Assembly: GCA_020060485.1 (NCBI GenBank) | Contig: JAGVAB010000144.1 | Span: 22,371 to 86,370, forward strand | Length of the DNA stretch: 64,000 nt | Direction of reading: 5' to 3' | Origin: Anaerolineales bacterium | Lineage (GTDB): Bacteria > Chloroflexota > Anaerolineae > Anaerolineales > Anaerolineaceae | Shown here: in pieces, positions 42,619-52,013 of the stretch | Layout of the letters: each line of letters opens with the position of its first letter | Numbering within the stretch: the first letter of the stretch is position 1 | Notes under the pieces: model-generated | What the model saw: the letters and a program-made list of their open reading frames with translations, nothing else | What the model was told of the DNA's origin: nothing | Databases searched by the model: none | Program-made: the position numbers and the translations under genes

Positions 42619-43782
42619 TTAAGGCAGCCAGGATGGCAAGGCGGCATCCTCTGCCATCAAATGCAGGCTGCCATCCTCCCGGTTCCAGACCCACACCTCT
42701 GGCGCCGCCCCAGCCGCATCCAGCGGAAAACGTTGAAAAACGACCATTTGTCCATTTGGTGACCAACGATACGCGGCGTGGGCGAAATTCTGGTCATTGG
42801 TCAGGGCAATCGCCGGTTCATTTCCCGTCAAAGATACCAGCCAGAGCTGCTTGCTGTAAGACCCGTAGAGCGGACGTTGAGCGATCAGCAGCAAGGCTTC
42901 TGTTGGATGCCAGACCGGAACAGCCGCATCCATCTTGTCTCGTGAAAGCATCTGGCGTTCATCATCATGATGCTCTTCCCCCTCTTCATGCTCCTCTTCA
43001 TCTTCATCAACGATCATCTCGGCTTCATCACCAAAAGAAATTAACAACGGCTCAATCTGCCGGGTTTCCACATCCACCAGGTATAGGTCAACGCCGGCAA
43101 ACAATTCAGCCGCGTTCATGTCCAGGTAGATCATTTGCCTGCCATCGGGAGACCAGCTTCCCATCAAACCCAGAGTGGAAGGCAGGCGTATATTTTCCCC
43201 ATCCTGCAAATCCACAATCCGAATCTGGCCGGTTTGCGTCTCCACCATCGCAATCCATCTGCCGTCCGGGGACCAGGAAGGTGAGCTTGCGCCCAAATTC
43301 CCCGCTGCGATCAAAGGCTGCGTTTGTGCGCTGCTCCGGCTGATGGTCCACACTTCGCTTTGACGCCTGCCCTGACGGGTGAAGGCCAGCAGTTCGCCAT
43401 CCGCTGACCAGTCTGCTTCCAGGCAGCGCTCTGCTCCGCATTCCAGCAGCATTTTAGACTTGCCGCTGATTGTCTCCAAAAGCCACAAATCCAGACCACC
43501 CTGGTTGTTGCCTGCGGCATAAACGATCCACTGCCCGTCGCGTGAAACCGCATAATCAAAGACCGTGCCGCCGGTATCTGTGAGCTGGACAGCCTCACCA
43601 CCATCAGCAACAACCCGCCACAGTTCCGGTGCGTCCACGGGAGACATGAGGACAACCTGTAAACCGCGGGGCGCAAGCTGAGACATCTCCTGCGCCGGCG
43701 CTGCGGTACACGCAGGCAGGATCATTACACAAACGGCCAATATCGCAAAGAGGAAGATTTTCAAATCAAATTTTATAAACAT
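42619..43782 (-). CDS. TolB-like beta-propeller lipoprotein with acidic/His loop
   Basis: A 387-residue lipoprotein with lipobox LPAC near residue 25, then WD40/TolB-type repeats (YAVSRDGQWIVYAA, ADWSADGELLAFTR, PSWSPDGRWIAMV, GSWSPDGRQMIYLD, YRWSPNGQMVVFQR). Between the fourth and last blades is a loop of Glu, Asp and His (DEDEEEHEEGEEHHDDE), much like the metal-binding loop of the zinc-binding protein encoded at 51058. It is secreted and surface-bound and could bind divalent metal; the partner is unknown. It is monocistronic, since the next leftward gene begins at 42451. Confidence 0.85.
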   Translation of the reverse strand: MFIKFDLKIFLFAILAVCVMILPACTAAPAQEMSQLAPRGLQVVLMSPVDAPELWRVVADGGEAVQLTDTGGTVFDYAVSRDGQWIVYAAGNNQGGLDLWLLETISGKSKMLLECGAERCLEADWSADGELLAFTRQGRRQSEVWTISRSSAQTQPLIAAGNLGASSPSWSPDGRWIAMVETQTGQIRIVDLQDGENIRLPSTLGLMGSWSPDGRQMIYLDMNAAELFAGVDLYLVDVETRQIEPLLISFGDEAEMIVDEDEEEHEEGEEHHDDERQMLSRDKMDAAVPVWHPTEALLLIAQRPLYGSYSKQLWLVSLTGNEPAIALTNDQNFAHAAYRWSPNGQMVVFQRFPLDAAGAAPEVWVWNREDGSLHLMAEDAALPSWLP

Positions 43783-43860
43783 TCATCGACCACGTATCAT
43801 AACTGCCTCCCCTTCATTCAAGGGAGGAACAAATTTTACATAAGCATACCATTTTTCCAG

Positions 43861-44178
43861 TCAACCCCCCTCCCAGCCCAATGGACGCCAAAGCATACGT
43901 TCCAGCAGCGCCTGCAAAATAAAGCCCAGCACAAAGGCCGCAACACATGCCACGAGCAGCACAAGCAGCCAATGCGGGTTGAAGCCGGCCAACCACCCGG
44001 CTGCCACTGAGCCGCCCCAGGCGCCAACACTGCCTATCAGCAAGCCGCTGGCGCCAGCTTTCAGCAAAGGTTTCGGCCAACTGCCGGCAGATTGCTTCTT
44101 CACCAACAAAACGATCAATCGAATGATCACGGCGGTTGCCCCGCCGATCAGGGCGCTTCTAAGTAAGAGTGAGAGCAT
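43861..44178 (-). CDS. Small Gly/Ala-rich membrane protein of unknown function
   Basis: A 105-residue protein with three or four hydrophobic segments (SLLLRSALIGGATAVIIRLIVLLV, AGASGLLIGSVGAWGGSVAAGWLAG, LLVLLVACVAAFVLGFILQALL). AAGG stands six bases before the ATG at 44178, and an ATG two codons earlier is less well placed. It has normal base composition, unlike the AT-rich genes just upstream, from which it is separated by eight bases. Confidence 0.65.
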   Translation of the reverse strand: MLSLLLRSALIGGATAVIIRLIVLLVKKQSAGSWPKPLLKAGASGLLIGSVGAWGGSVAAGWLAGFNPHWLLVLLVACVAAFVLGFILQALLERMLWRPLGWEGG

Positions 44179-44186
44179 TTTCATCC

Positions 44187-44888
44187 TTATTCTTGATGTA
44201 AACGATGATCAGATTCTTGATCATACTTTTGGTCAAACAACTTGGCAGAACGAAATACATGAAAACAAATTCTCAAATCATACATTGCTCTACCCGCTAA
44301 GACATAGGCAGTTAAAAACCCGAAAGCAGTCATCAAGACACTGATCATATTCAATGAGTTGCCCATATAGCTGATATTTAATGCAATCAAGAACGAGATA
44401 AAAGAAAATGGAATAGATATCGCTATTTTTGTTTCAATGGACAACCCATTTCTTTTGTCTAATTGTTTTTCAATCAACCATGGAGTGAGAAAAAATATTG
44501 CGGTACTATATAACACATAAAGAACGCTAATAAGTACAATAAAAGGTGTTAAATGTTTTATACCAATGTTATTCAGGAATTTCATACTCAAGAAATAACA
44601 GCTAAGGGAGAAAAACAATTTGGTCAAAACATTCACAAATCCCTGCTTAGACGCTCGAATGTTAAAAATATGTACTGAGAGTTGATATATTCCAAAGCAT
44701 AAGTATGCTGAAATCATGATTAGAAAAACAGTTTTATTCCAAACAGGTTTCATTATCAAAGCCGCAAAATAAAGAAATCCACTTAATAGCAGACGAAAGA
44801 AAATTCGCTTAATGTCTGGAAGTTTGTCAATCAAGGAAATATATTCTTCCAAAATTTTCTCATCTCTCAAAGTATTTTCAAAACTCAT
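44187..44888 (-). CDS. AT-rich multi-spanning membrane protein, candidate immunity protein 2
   Basis: A 233-residue protein with about six hydrophobic segments (FFRLLLSGFLYFAALIM, TVFLIMISAYLCFGIYQL, LTPFIVLISVLYVLYSTAIFFLTPW, IAISIPFSFISFLIALNISY, MISVLMTAFGFLTAYVLAG). I know no family. It overlaps the preceding gene by four bases (ATGA) and is visibly AT-rich compared with the rest of the window. The place after a surface protein with a distinct C-terminal domain suggests an immunity function, by inference only. Confidence 0.65.
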   Translation of the reverse strand: MSFENTLRDEKILEEYISLIDKLPDIKRIFFRLLLSGFLYFAALIMKPVWNKTVFLIMISAYLCFGIYQLSVHIFNIRASKQGFVNVLTKLFFSLSCYFLSMKFLNNIGIKHLTPFIVLISVLYVLYSTAIFFLTPWLIEKQLDKRNGLSIETKIAISIPFSFISFLIALNISYMGNSLNMISVLMTAFGFLTAYVLAGRAMYDLRICFHVFRSAKLFDQKYDQESDHRLHQE

Positions 44889-45658
44889 TTTTCCTCACCA
44901 ATGTTTTCTTGTTCTGGTAAAAGATAGATTTTGTCACGAATGATTTTCTGTGGCATCCCGCTTAGCAAGAGATTGCCATTTATATAGAAACCCAGTAAAA
45001 CGATAACAATTAAAAGTAACGATAATAAATAAGCCCAAGGCAGGAAATATATAAATAGGTTATTAGAATTCTTATTTAGTAGAAGACGACTTAATAATAA
45101 ACTTGCACCCACCAAAGTAGGTGTTAATATAGATAAAGCCTTCATCCATTTGTTAAAAGCAGGTAGTTTGATACTATATAGGTAATACGTAATATTTTTT
45201 GCGAAAATGGCTGTGATCAATATTGCCAAAAACCAAATTCCAATTATCCACCGATATACTGTGATTTGGTTTGCGAAAAATAAATTTAAGTATTGAATAA
45301 CCGCAAATGTGCTTCGGAGAAAGATTATCGCCATATATAATATTGTTAATCCCATATAGGCACTCACTAGCCATAATCTGGAGCAAATTCGTGAAGCTTT
45401 TCTAACCTTTTTGGTTTTTCTTATGTAGATATACAAGGCAATTCCCAGGCACAAAAAAGCAAGATAACTAATAACATATGGCTTAAGAATTTGCCTGCTT
45501 TTATCAGGATGTTTGATAATTTCTAATGGCAAAGAAAATAAGTGAAATAAAATCAAACCTAACATTGCTTTAACAACCCGCTTGTCGCTGTTCTTCCTTG
45601 TCATGTCATAGCTGCTTTGCCAGATGGTTTCAATCATCTCTTGAGAAAGTTTCCACAT
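44885..45658 (-). CDS. AT-rich multi-spanning membrane protein, candidate immunity protein 1
   Basis: A 257-residue protein with six or seven hydrophobic segments (MLGLILFHLFSLPLEII, VISYLAFLCLGIALYIYI, WLVSAYMGLTILYMAIIFL, IIGIWFLAILITAIFA, LTPTLVGASLLLSRLLL, WAYLLSLLLIVIVLLGFYI). Composition is AT-rich, as in its downstream partner and the 3' part of the upstream gene. It begins 12 bases after that gene, so all three are in one transcript. No family recognised. Confidence 0.65.
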   Translation of the reverse strand: MWKLSQEMIETIWQSSYDMTRKNSDKRVVKAMLGLILFHLFSLPLEIIKHPDKSRQILKPYVISYLAFLCLGIALYIYIRKTKKVRKASRICSRLWLVSAYMGLTILYMAIIFLRSTFAVIQYLNLFFANQITVYRWIIGIWFLAILITAIFAKNITYYLYSIKLPAFNKWMKALSILTPTLVGASLLLSRLLLNKNSNNLFIYFLPWAYLLSLLLIVIVLLGFYINGNLLLSGMPQKIIRDKIYLLPEQENIGEEK

Positions 45659-45670
45659 AATACTAATCTC

Positions 45671-48439
45671 CTATAAATCCCGATAATAATTTGCCACGGT
45701 TTCAACATACCATTCTTTCCCCAAATCTATCAAGGCAGACATTCCAATACTTGTGCCTATCCCAACTACAAGACCTACTCCTGCTCCAATTAACAATCCC
45801 GGAATACCAGGGACAAATCCAGCCGCAAAACCAGCAGCAAATCCAATTGCGGCACCTGCAACAGTCGCGGTAATAATTGTATTTGCAGTATCATAAGCTA
45901 AAGATGCGCCAAATTCATATCGGTCAATTTCTCCTGTTGACAAATCATGCCCATTTGTTACTACATTTGCTCCAATGGACACCAAAAATAATGGAGAGGT
46001 ATATTGATTATGAAGAGAATAGCCTATACCATTATAGTAAGCTTGGCCAACATTTTCCGGTGATATGCGATTGGTGTATGGATTCATATGTAAATCTACT
46101 CGATATCCTTGCGTGCCATAAATGATAATATTGCCTCCTCTTTCAACAAATTGTACTGCTGGGAATGCTTCCACAAATGAGTCAACTTCATCTGCTAATT
46201 CTATAGCATCAATATGGTCAGGAAGGCCGGCAATGAAATCATCTATTGCTTGATTTGGATCATTATACGAAGAGTATCGACTAAGTATTTTCTCCCTTTC
46301 TCTATCCTTCCTTTCGTTCTTTTGATGAGCAGCTATTGAGGCAGCATAGTGTTTTTGCATTCTCTTCATTTGCTCATACCTTTCGTTGTTTTTCGAGTTT
46401 TTCGGGATTAACTCAACATCTCTTACTTTTTCCAATCCCATTGGAACCGGAGGATCCTCCGGCCCAAGCACAACATCCCTTGCTTTTTCCAAGCCAGGCG
46501 GAATTGGAGCTTCTTCCGGCCCAAGTTCAACATCTTCAACTTTCCCCATGCGCTTTGCGTACAATGCCTCTGCTGCTCTTCTACGTTCAGCGTATACCTT
46601 CTGCAAATAGTTTTGCTTCTTGCGTTCTTCATATGCCGCCACTTTGGCATAGGCTGCATCTCTTTCGGCTTCTTCCGCAGCTTTGCGTGCCGCTTCTCGT
46701 TCTTTCTTCTTCTGCAAAGCATACGCGGCTGCCCCTGCCGCTGCAGACACCGCTGCCGCACCCCATAATATGTTGGGATCCACTGCGGAATTCTTTGTCG
46801 TCTCGCCGTCTTGTTTGTTGGCTATAATGCCTGCAGGTTCATCTGGCACGCTTGAGAAACTCATCGTTACCAGAGCGGGTTCAGTGGTCGGCATGCGGGT
46901 TGGTGAAACCATCGCGGCTGCCACAGGCTGTGTTCCTTGCTGTGTTGGCACTGCTGTAGGCGTTTCTCCGCCTGTGGTCAATATCGTTTGAGGGGGAATG
47001 GGCGGCGTTGCCCCGGCAGCAGGGATGTAAATACGGGCAGTCAGCCAGCTCTCATTTCCCAGTTTATCCCAGGCTTGCAGCAGTACCTCATAAGAACCAA
47101 TCGGGGCAGTGGTTCCATCTGCAAAGCGCCGGTTCCATTGCAAGTCTCTCTCCAGGACAGGGACTTCGTACTCCCAGATCATCGCAGGCCAGCGGTTTTG
47201 GTCATCGCGCACAGATAGCTGAATGCGCTGAATGCCTGAACGATTATCTTCTACCCTGAGATGCCCGCTTTCCCAGATGTACCAGGCATTGGTCATGCTC
47301 ATTCCTGGAGGGCTATTGTCCAGATTGATAGCTTGCAAGCTGATCTCTGTGCGGTTGCCGGCATTGTCCACTGCCGCTGCTCGTGGGGTATAAACCCCGT
47401 CAGTCATGCCAACCGAATTCCAATCCAGCACCCAGGTGCCATCGGTATTGAGCGTAGCCGTATCCCAGTTGACACCGTCCACAGTTACCAAAACAGTGCG
47501 CACCCCGGATGTGGCATCGCTGACAGTGCCGCGGAAAATAACGCTGCCGTTCATGTATCCGTTCACTTCCGCCTGTGGCTGCTGAGGAGTGAGAGCAGGG
47601 GCGGTTGTGTCCACATAAACTGTCTGTGATGCCTGGGCCGTTAAGCCTGCTGCATCGCGCACATCCAGCACCACGGCATACACACCCTCTATCAGGGTCA
47701 CCGGATGGCTCACGTCGGTCAATGTGCCATTGATCAAAGCACTGGTAGCAACCAGACCAGAACCGGGAAGAGGATCACTGAAAATTACGGTCAGTTCGGC
47801 AGGAGAGACGAACCAGCCATTTTGGCCTGCTGTGCCGCTCAGGCTTGCATTGATCTGCGGAGCCTGGGTATCTTGCAAGACCGTCCGGGTCCCCAGCCGC
47901 GAGGAATCACCGTAATCAGAGATAGCCCAATAAGTCAGGCCATTGCTGCCTTCCAGCATGGGCACGGTGCAGCTCGTTCCCGAGCAGGCAAATGTCTCTC
48001 CATTACGGGTGCCTTCGATCAGAAGGATCTGATTTGCGGGCATAGGTTCGTGAGCGGTGATAACGGTATTTGCAGGCTGGGTACACCAGCTTGCATCCCC
48101 CCATACTGAGCAGTTCACGCTGCTGCTCACAGTGGCTTCCGGGTCAGTGACGGTCACGGTGTGTGACACAACCCGAAGTCCACTTACAAAGTAGTAATCC
48201 GCTCCAGGGCAAGAACCGGGATCACATTCCCAATCACAAAGTGTGCAATCCACTGGTGTCGTCCCTGCCCAACATCCGCCGCCAGATTTCGCCCACCCGC
48301 CGTATTCGCAGGTATCATAACTGGTTTCTGTGTGCACTCGATCTGGCCCAATATAGTCCGCTGCCACAATACCTGTGGCAAAGCCTAACGTGATGAATAA
48401 CAAAACTGTGACCTGGGATAGTTTTTTTCTATGATTCAT
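45671..48439 (-). CDS. Large surface protein: Cys-rich head, Ig-like repeats, membrane anchor and distinct C-terminal domain
   Basis: A 922-residue secreted protein. In order: signal peptide (residues 1-30); Cys-rich head (CEYGGWAKSGGGCW, CTLCDWECDPGSCPG); Ig/OmpL47-like repeats to about 490 (VYVDTTAPALTPQQP, GVRTVLVTVDGVNWDTAT, GSYEVLLQAWDKLGN); Thr/Pro linker; membrane helix (ILWGAAAVSAAAGAAAYALQ); Ala/Arg/Lys/Glu coiled coil; three repeats of about 20 residues (VELGPEEAPIPPGLEK type); then an AT-rich-encoded C-terminal domain with a Gly/Ala zipper (GAAIGFAAGFAAGFVPGIPG, LLIGAGVGLVVGIGTS). AGGTGA precedes the ATG at 48439. The layout resembles polymorphic toxins; the C-terminal family is not recognised. 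Confidence 0.75.
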   Translation of the reverse strand: MNHRKKLSQVTVLLFITLGFATGIVAADYIGPDRVHTETSYDTCEYGGWAKSGGGCWAGTTPVDCTLCDWECDPGSCPGADYYFVSGLRVVSHTVTVTDPEATVSSSVNCSVWGDASWCTQPANTVITAHEPMPANQILLIEGTRNGETFACSGTSCTVPMLEGSNGLTYWAISDYGDSSRLGTRTVLQDTQAPQINASLSGTAGQNGWFVSPAELTVIFSDPLPGSGLVATSALINGTLTDVSHPVTLIEGVYAVVLDVRDAAGLTAQASQTVYVDTTAPALTPQQPQAEVNGYMNGSVIFRGTVSDATSGVRTVLVTVDGVNWDTATLNTDGTWVLDWNSVGMTDGVYTPRAAAVDNAGNRTEISLQAINLDNSPPGMSMTNAWYIWESGHLRVEDNRSGIQRIQLSVRDDQNRWPAMIWEYEVPVLERDLQWNRRFADGTTAPIGSYEVLLQAWDKLGNESWLTARIYIPAAGATPPIPPQTILTTGGETPTAVPTQQGTQPVAAAMVSPTRMPTTEPALVTMSFSSVPDEPAGIIANKQDGETTKNSAVDPNILWGAAAVSAAAGAAAYALQKKKEREAARKAAEEAERDAAYAKVAAYEERKKQNYLQKVYAERRRAAEALYAKRMGKVEDVELGPEEAPIPPGLEKARDVVLGPEDPPVPMGLEKVRDVELIPKNSKNNERYEQMKRMQKHYAASIAAHQKNERKDREREKILSRYSSYNDPNQAIDDFIAGLPDHIDAIELADEVDSFVEAFPAVQFVERGGNIIIYGTQGYRVDLHMNPYTNRISPENVGQAYYNGIGYSLHNQYTSPLFLVSIGANVVTNGHDLSTGEIDRYEFGASLAYDTANTIITATVAGAAIGFAAGFAAGFVPGIPGLLIGAGVGLVVGIGTSIGMSALIDLGKEWYVETVANYYRDL

Positions 48440-48753
48440 ATGGCTCACCTGGTTTTCTCCGGGTAATCCCGGCTATGATGATGAATCAGCAAATTCTCAC
48501 AAAGCAGATTTTTCCAACTCACTGTTAGGTGGGGCTGAGTTGAATACAAAGAGTACATGCGTGAAGTGCTTTGATAATGATAACCACAACGTATCCTCAA
48601 AAATAATGAAATACTCCCCTCAATGAGAGGCACTGGTTAAAGAATAACAAATACCGGTCTCATAACAGGCATCAAAACGGTATCATAGTGCAAGTTTGTA
48701 GGGGATTAAAGAAAAATTCGGGTAAGAAACTACATGTTTTTGATTTATCTTCT
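48440..48753. other. Gap between the surface-protein gene and moaB
   Basis: A 314-base stretch without a convincing gene or repeat. It should carry the promoter of the surface-protein gene. I see no clear operator. Confidence 0.4.
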
Positions 48754-49284
48754 CTACCGCCCAATCTCCCACACCAGATGTTTCATCTCCGGGGCGATCA
48801 GTTTTTCCCAGGCCAACTGCACCGCCGCCGGTGACCCGGGTGTGGATACCACCACCTTGCCCTGATACACCCCGGCCGTGGCGCGTGAGAACATGGCTGC
48901 CGAGCCGACCTGCTCATAGCTCAACATGCGAAAGATCTCACCAAAACCGGACAGGGTCTTCTCAAGGCGTTTTGCCAGCACGTCATAGGTGGTATCGCGC
49001 CTGGAGATGCCCGTGCCGCCATTAAAGAACAACAACTGCGCCTCGCCGTCACTCAATTCGTCCAGAACGGCAGCGACCTGGTCAGGCTCATCCTTGATGA
49101 TGCGGTACGCCACCAGAACGAACTTTCCACCTTCGGCCTGTGCCTGGAAATAATGATAATTGATGTCCGTCTCCGGTGTGCGGCTGTCACTGACCGTAAC
49201 CAGGGCCAGCTTCACCGGCTGGCCATCATCAGCCAGATGCCTGTGATGTGCGCTGCTTTCGGAATGAGGCTCGCGAGTTGTCAT
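48754..49284 (-). CDS. moaB: MoaB/MogA-like molybdopterin adenylyltransferase-type protein
   Basis: A 176-residue protein with MoaB-family motifs: [10 protein letters not shown], the pterin loop [16 protein letters not shown] and [17 protein letters not shown]. MoaB/MogA adenylates molybdopterin before metal insertion. The first 20 residues are His/Ser-rich ([11 protein letters not shown]). It starts one base after the ZnuB stop with GAGG upstream, so it is the last gene of the zinc-uptake operon. Coupling of a pterin-adenylation gene to zinc import is not usual. Confidence 0.88.
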   Translation of the reverse strand: MTTREPHSESSAHHRHLADDGQPVKLALVTVSDSRTPETDINYHYFQAQAEGGKFVLVAYRIIKDEPDQVAAVLDELSDGEAQLLFFNGGTGISRRDTTYDVLAKRLEKTLSGFGEIFRMLSYEQVGSAAMFSRATAGVYQGKVVVSTPGSPAAVQLAWEKLIAPEMKHLVWEIGR

Positions 49285-49285
49285 G

Positions 49286-50143
49286 TCATCCCTCTTTTTC
49301 TGTAGCCAATGCCGGCCGTCTGGCAAAGCGGTTGGCCAATGCGCGCCAGATCAGGCTCAACAGATAAGCCACCCCGGCCACCAGGATAATGGTGGCGCCC
49401 GATGTCAGATTGAAGAAGTAGGACAAGAACAGGCCCAATGTGGTGAAGACCATCCCCAACAGGCTGGACAAGACCATCATGGCCTTCATCTGCCGGACAA
49501 ACTGGGCGCTGATCGCCGCTGGCAGGGTCAGCAAGGCAATCACCATGATCAATCCCACCACGCGCATCATCATCACCACCGTCAAGCCGATCATGCCCAG
49601 CAGCACCATATACATTGCCCCCACCGGTACGTTTTCCACAGTCGAAAAATCTTCATCAAACGAGATGGCCAGCAATTCCTTGTAAAACAAAACCACCAGC
49701 AGGATGATGACCAGATTCAAGGCCACCATCATCAGCAGATCGCTGCGCGGCACAGCCAGAATACTGCCGAACAGATAACTCATCAAGTCTGCCTTGTAGC
49801 CGGGGGTCAGGTCCAAGAAGATAATGCCCACTGCCATGCCGATCGCCCACATGGCGCCAATCACCGTGTCGGCCCGCTGTTGGGTCTTGCGCTGCACCGC
49901 CCCCATGCCAAACGCTGCCAGCAGGCTAAAGATCACCGCTCCCAGGGTGGGATGAATGCCCAGGTAATATCCCAGGCCAATCCCGCCATAAGCGGCATGG
50001 GCGATCCCCCCGCTGATGAACACCACCCGCTTGATGACCACATAGGTGCCGATCACCCCGCAGGCAATGCTCACCAGAATGCCGGCCAGCAGTGCATTTT
50101 GCATGAAGCCATATTGCAATGCATTGAGGATGCTCTGGATCAT
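49286..50143 (-). CDS. znuB: Zinc/manganese ABC transporter permease (ZnuB/MntB family)
   Basis: A 285-residue ABC-3 family permease with about eight membrane helices ([76 protein letters not shown]). It overlaps znuC by four bases and moaB begins one base after it. The substrate is zinc by neighbourhood (His-rich binding protein), with manganese possible. Confidence 0.92.
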   Translation of the reverse strand: MIQSILNALQYGFMQNALLAGILVSIACGVIGTYVVIKRVVFISGGIAHAAYGGIGLGYYLGIHPTLGAVIFSLLAAFGMGAVQRKTQQRADTVIGAMWAIGMAVGIIFLDLTPGYKADLMSYLFGSILAVPRSDLLMMVALNLVIILLVVLFYKELLAISFDEDFSTVENVPVGAMYMVLLGMIGLTVVMMMRVVGLIMVIALLTLPAAISAQFVRQMKAMMVLSSLLGMVFTTLGLFLSYFFNLTSGATIILVAGVAYLLSLIWRALANRFARRPALATEKEG

Positions 50144-50934
50144 GGCTCGACCTCGTTATGCTCGTGCCTGGCCAGCACGCGGTGCGGCACGCCGTGAGCG
50201 ATCAGGTCAATCGGGCAGTGATAGGATGCCGACACCATGTCTTCGGTCACTTCCCGTCCACCATGATAGAACAGCCGCCGGTTTAGACAGCCCACCGTCT
50301 TGGTGTAAGATGAAATGGCACTCATGTCATGCGAGATGAGCAGGATGGTCACCTTTTGGTTCAGTTCATTGAGCAGCTCGTAAATGCTGCCGCTAATCTG
50401 CGGGTCCACGCTCGCTGTCGGCTCGTCCAGCAGCAGGATGTCCGGCTGGGTGGCCAGAGCGCGGGCGATGTACACCCGCTGACGCTGTCCGCCGGAAAGT
50501 TCGCCGATGGCACGCTTGCGCTGGTCGAGCATCTCCACCTTGCGCAGCGCCTCGGCCACGATCTCCTGATCCTCTGTGGAATAATAACGGAACAGGCCCC
50601 GTTTACCCAGGCGGCCCATCAAGGCCACTTCCCACACGCTGATCGGAAATTCCCGATCAAAGACCACCACTTGCGGCACGTAGCCGATGTGCTGGCGGCC
50701 TTCTTCCACCGGCTTGCCCATAATCTGCACTTCCCCGCGCTGTGGCGGCAACAAACCCAGCAGTACCTTGATCAATGTTGTCTTGCCGCCCCCATTCGGG
50801 CCAATCAAACCAATAAAATCCGATTCCCACACCGAGAGGTTGATACCCTCCAGCACGGGATCCTCATCATATCCGGCCCACAGATCACGGATGCGGATCA
50901 CTTCGCGTTTACGCTGCTCTTGCTTCGCTTGCAT
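50140..50934 (-). CDS. znuC: Zinc/manganese ABC transporter ATP-binding protein (ZnuC/MntA family)
   Basis: A 264-residue ATPase with Walker A GPNGGGKTT, signature LSGGQRQRVYIARA, Walker B LLLDEPTASVD and the switch His (LISHDMS). The C-terminal tail (HEHNEVEP) is His-containing. It follows the binding-protein gene after a hairpin-bearing gap of about 120 bases, which would lower its expression relative to the binding protein. Confidence 0.95.
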   Translation of the reverse strand: MQAKQEQRKREVIRIRDLWAGYDEDPVLEGINLSVWESDFIGLIGPNGGGKTTLIKVLLGLLPPQRGEVQIMGKPVEEGRQHIGYVPQVVVFDREFPISVWEVALMGRLGKRGLFRYYSTEDQEIVAEALRKVEMLDQRKRAIGELSGGQRQRVYIARALATQPDILLLDEPTASVDPQISGSIYELLNELNQKVTILLISHDMSAISSYTKTVGCLNRRLFYHGGREVTEDMVSASYHCPIDLIAHGVPHRVLARHEHNEVEP

Positions 50935-50969
50935 CTTCCATTATCCTCAATCATTCGTTACTACCGCGC

Positions 50970-51029
50970 CTACTTGTCTGTTTTTACAAAACAAGTAGCG
51001 GGTGAGGGATCATAACGATCTCCTCACCC
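50970..51029. terminator. Two hairpins between znuA and znuC
   Basis: One stem is GGGTGAGG-GATC (51000-51011) with GATC-T-CCTCACCC (51017-51029); the other is CTACTTGT (50970-50977) with ACAAGTAG (about 50991-50998). In the leftward direction they would lie in tandem in the znuA-znuC mRNA. Partial termination or 3' stabilisation of znuA mRNA is likely. Confidence 0.55.
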
Positions 51030-51057
51030 ACAAGTATAAGCGTTTTTCAAGAAACTT

Positions 51058-51993
51058 TTAGTTTCCCTGCTGGCCCAGCACATCCCTGAAAGCCTCCGCA
51101 ACAAGACTGAGATTGCTCATCCAGTCATAAGCCAGCGGACTAATGGGCACCACCGAGCCGCCGATCTCAGCTGCAATCGTCTCAGCCGCTTTTGTGCTCA
51201 TCTCGGGCTGCACAAAAATTACCCTGACTCCCTCATGCCTGGCTTCATCGATCAGGGCGGCCAGCTCTTTGGCGCTTGGTTCCGTTCCACCGGTTTCAAT
51301 CGGGATCTGTTCCAGACCAAAATCGTTCGCAAAATATCCCCAGGCAGGATGGAAGACAAAGAATTTCTTTCCTTCCAGGCCAGCCAAATTTTGCCTGATC
51401 TCCGCCTCAAGGGTATCAATTTCCTGCACGAACTGATCCAGATTCTTCTGATATTCAGCTTGATGGTCCGGGTCCAGCTGCGCCAGGGCAGCATAGATGG
51501 ATTGGGACATGATCTTCACCAGTTCCGGCGAGGTCCACACATGCGGGTCGAGGCCATCTTCTTCATGCTCCTCATCCTCATCATGATCTTCCTCACCTTC
51601 ATGGGAATGGGCTGCCATTGGCAGGCGTTCCACATCGGCGATCGTATCCACCATCAGCATGTTGGGATTGGCTGCGGCAATCTTGTCCAGCCAGGCGCCT
51701 TCAAAATCCACACCAATGCTGAAATAGGCTGCCGATTGGCTCAAGGCTGTCATTTGTTCCGGTTTGGGTTCGTAATTATGCGGGCTGTCTCCCGGTGCCA
51801 CCATCACATTCACCTTGACCCGCTCACCGCCAATTCTTTCAACAAAATACTGCTGCGGCAGAATGCTGACCGTAACGATCAACCCATCTGCCGAGGCGCT
51901 TTGTGCCGGGGTGCTGGCCGCCTGGGGCGTACAAGCGCTCATAACCAGAACCAGCAGCAGGGTAATACTGGCAAACCAAGAATAATTCTTCAT
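51058..51993 (-). CDS. znuA: Zinc-binding ABC transporter lipoprotein (ZnuA family)
   Basis: A 311-residue lipoprotein (lipobox MSAC at about 18-21) of the cluster-9 metal-binding family. Metal ligands are in DSPHNYEPKP, DPHVWTSPELV, FHPAWGYFANDFG and the final acidic position (LAYDWMSN). Between the first two is an Asp/Glu/His loop (HSHEGEEDHDEDEEHEED), the zinc-type chaperone loop that marks ZnuA rather than MntC. A Fur/Zur-type palindrome lies directly upstream. Confidence 0.93.
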   Translation of the reverse strand: MKNYSWFASITLLLVLVMSACTPQAASTPAQSASADGLIVTVSILPQQYFVERIGGERVKVNVMVAPGDSPHNYEPKPEQMTALSQSAAYFSIGVDFEGAWLDKIAAANPNMLMVDTIADVERLPMAAHSHEGEEDHDEDEEHEEDGLDPHVWTSPELVKIMSQSIYAALAQLDPDHQAEYQKNLDQFVQEIDTLEAEIRQNLAGLEGKKFFVFHPAWGYFANDFGLEQIPIETGGTEPSAKELAALIDEARHEGVRVIFVQPEMSTKAAETIAAEIGGSVVPISPLAYDWMSNLSLVAEAFRDVLGQQGN

Positions 51994-52013
51994 CGTTCTA
52001 TCTCCTGCCTCTT

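Noticed and set aside
49283..50197. His/Gln-rich 304-codon frame on the plus strand
   Set aside because: Antisense to znuB; the His/Gln richness comes from reading hydrophobic codons backwards.
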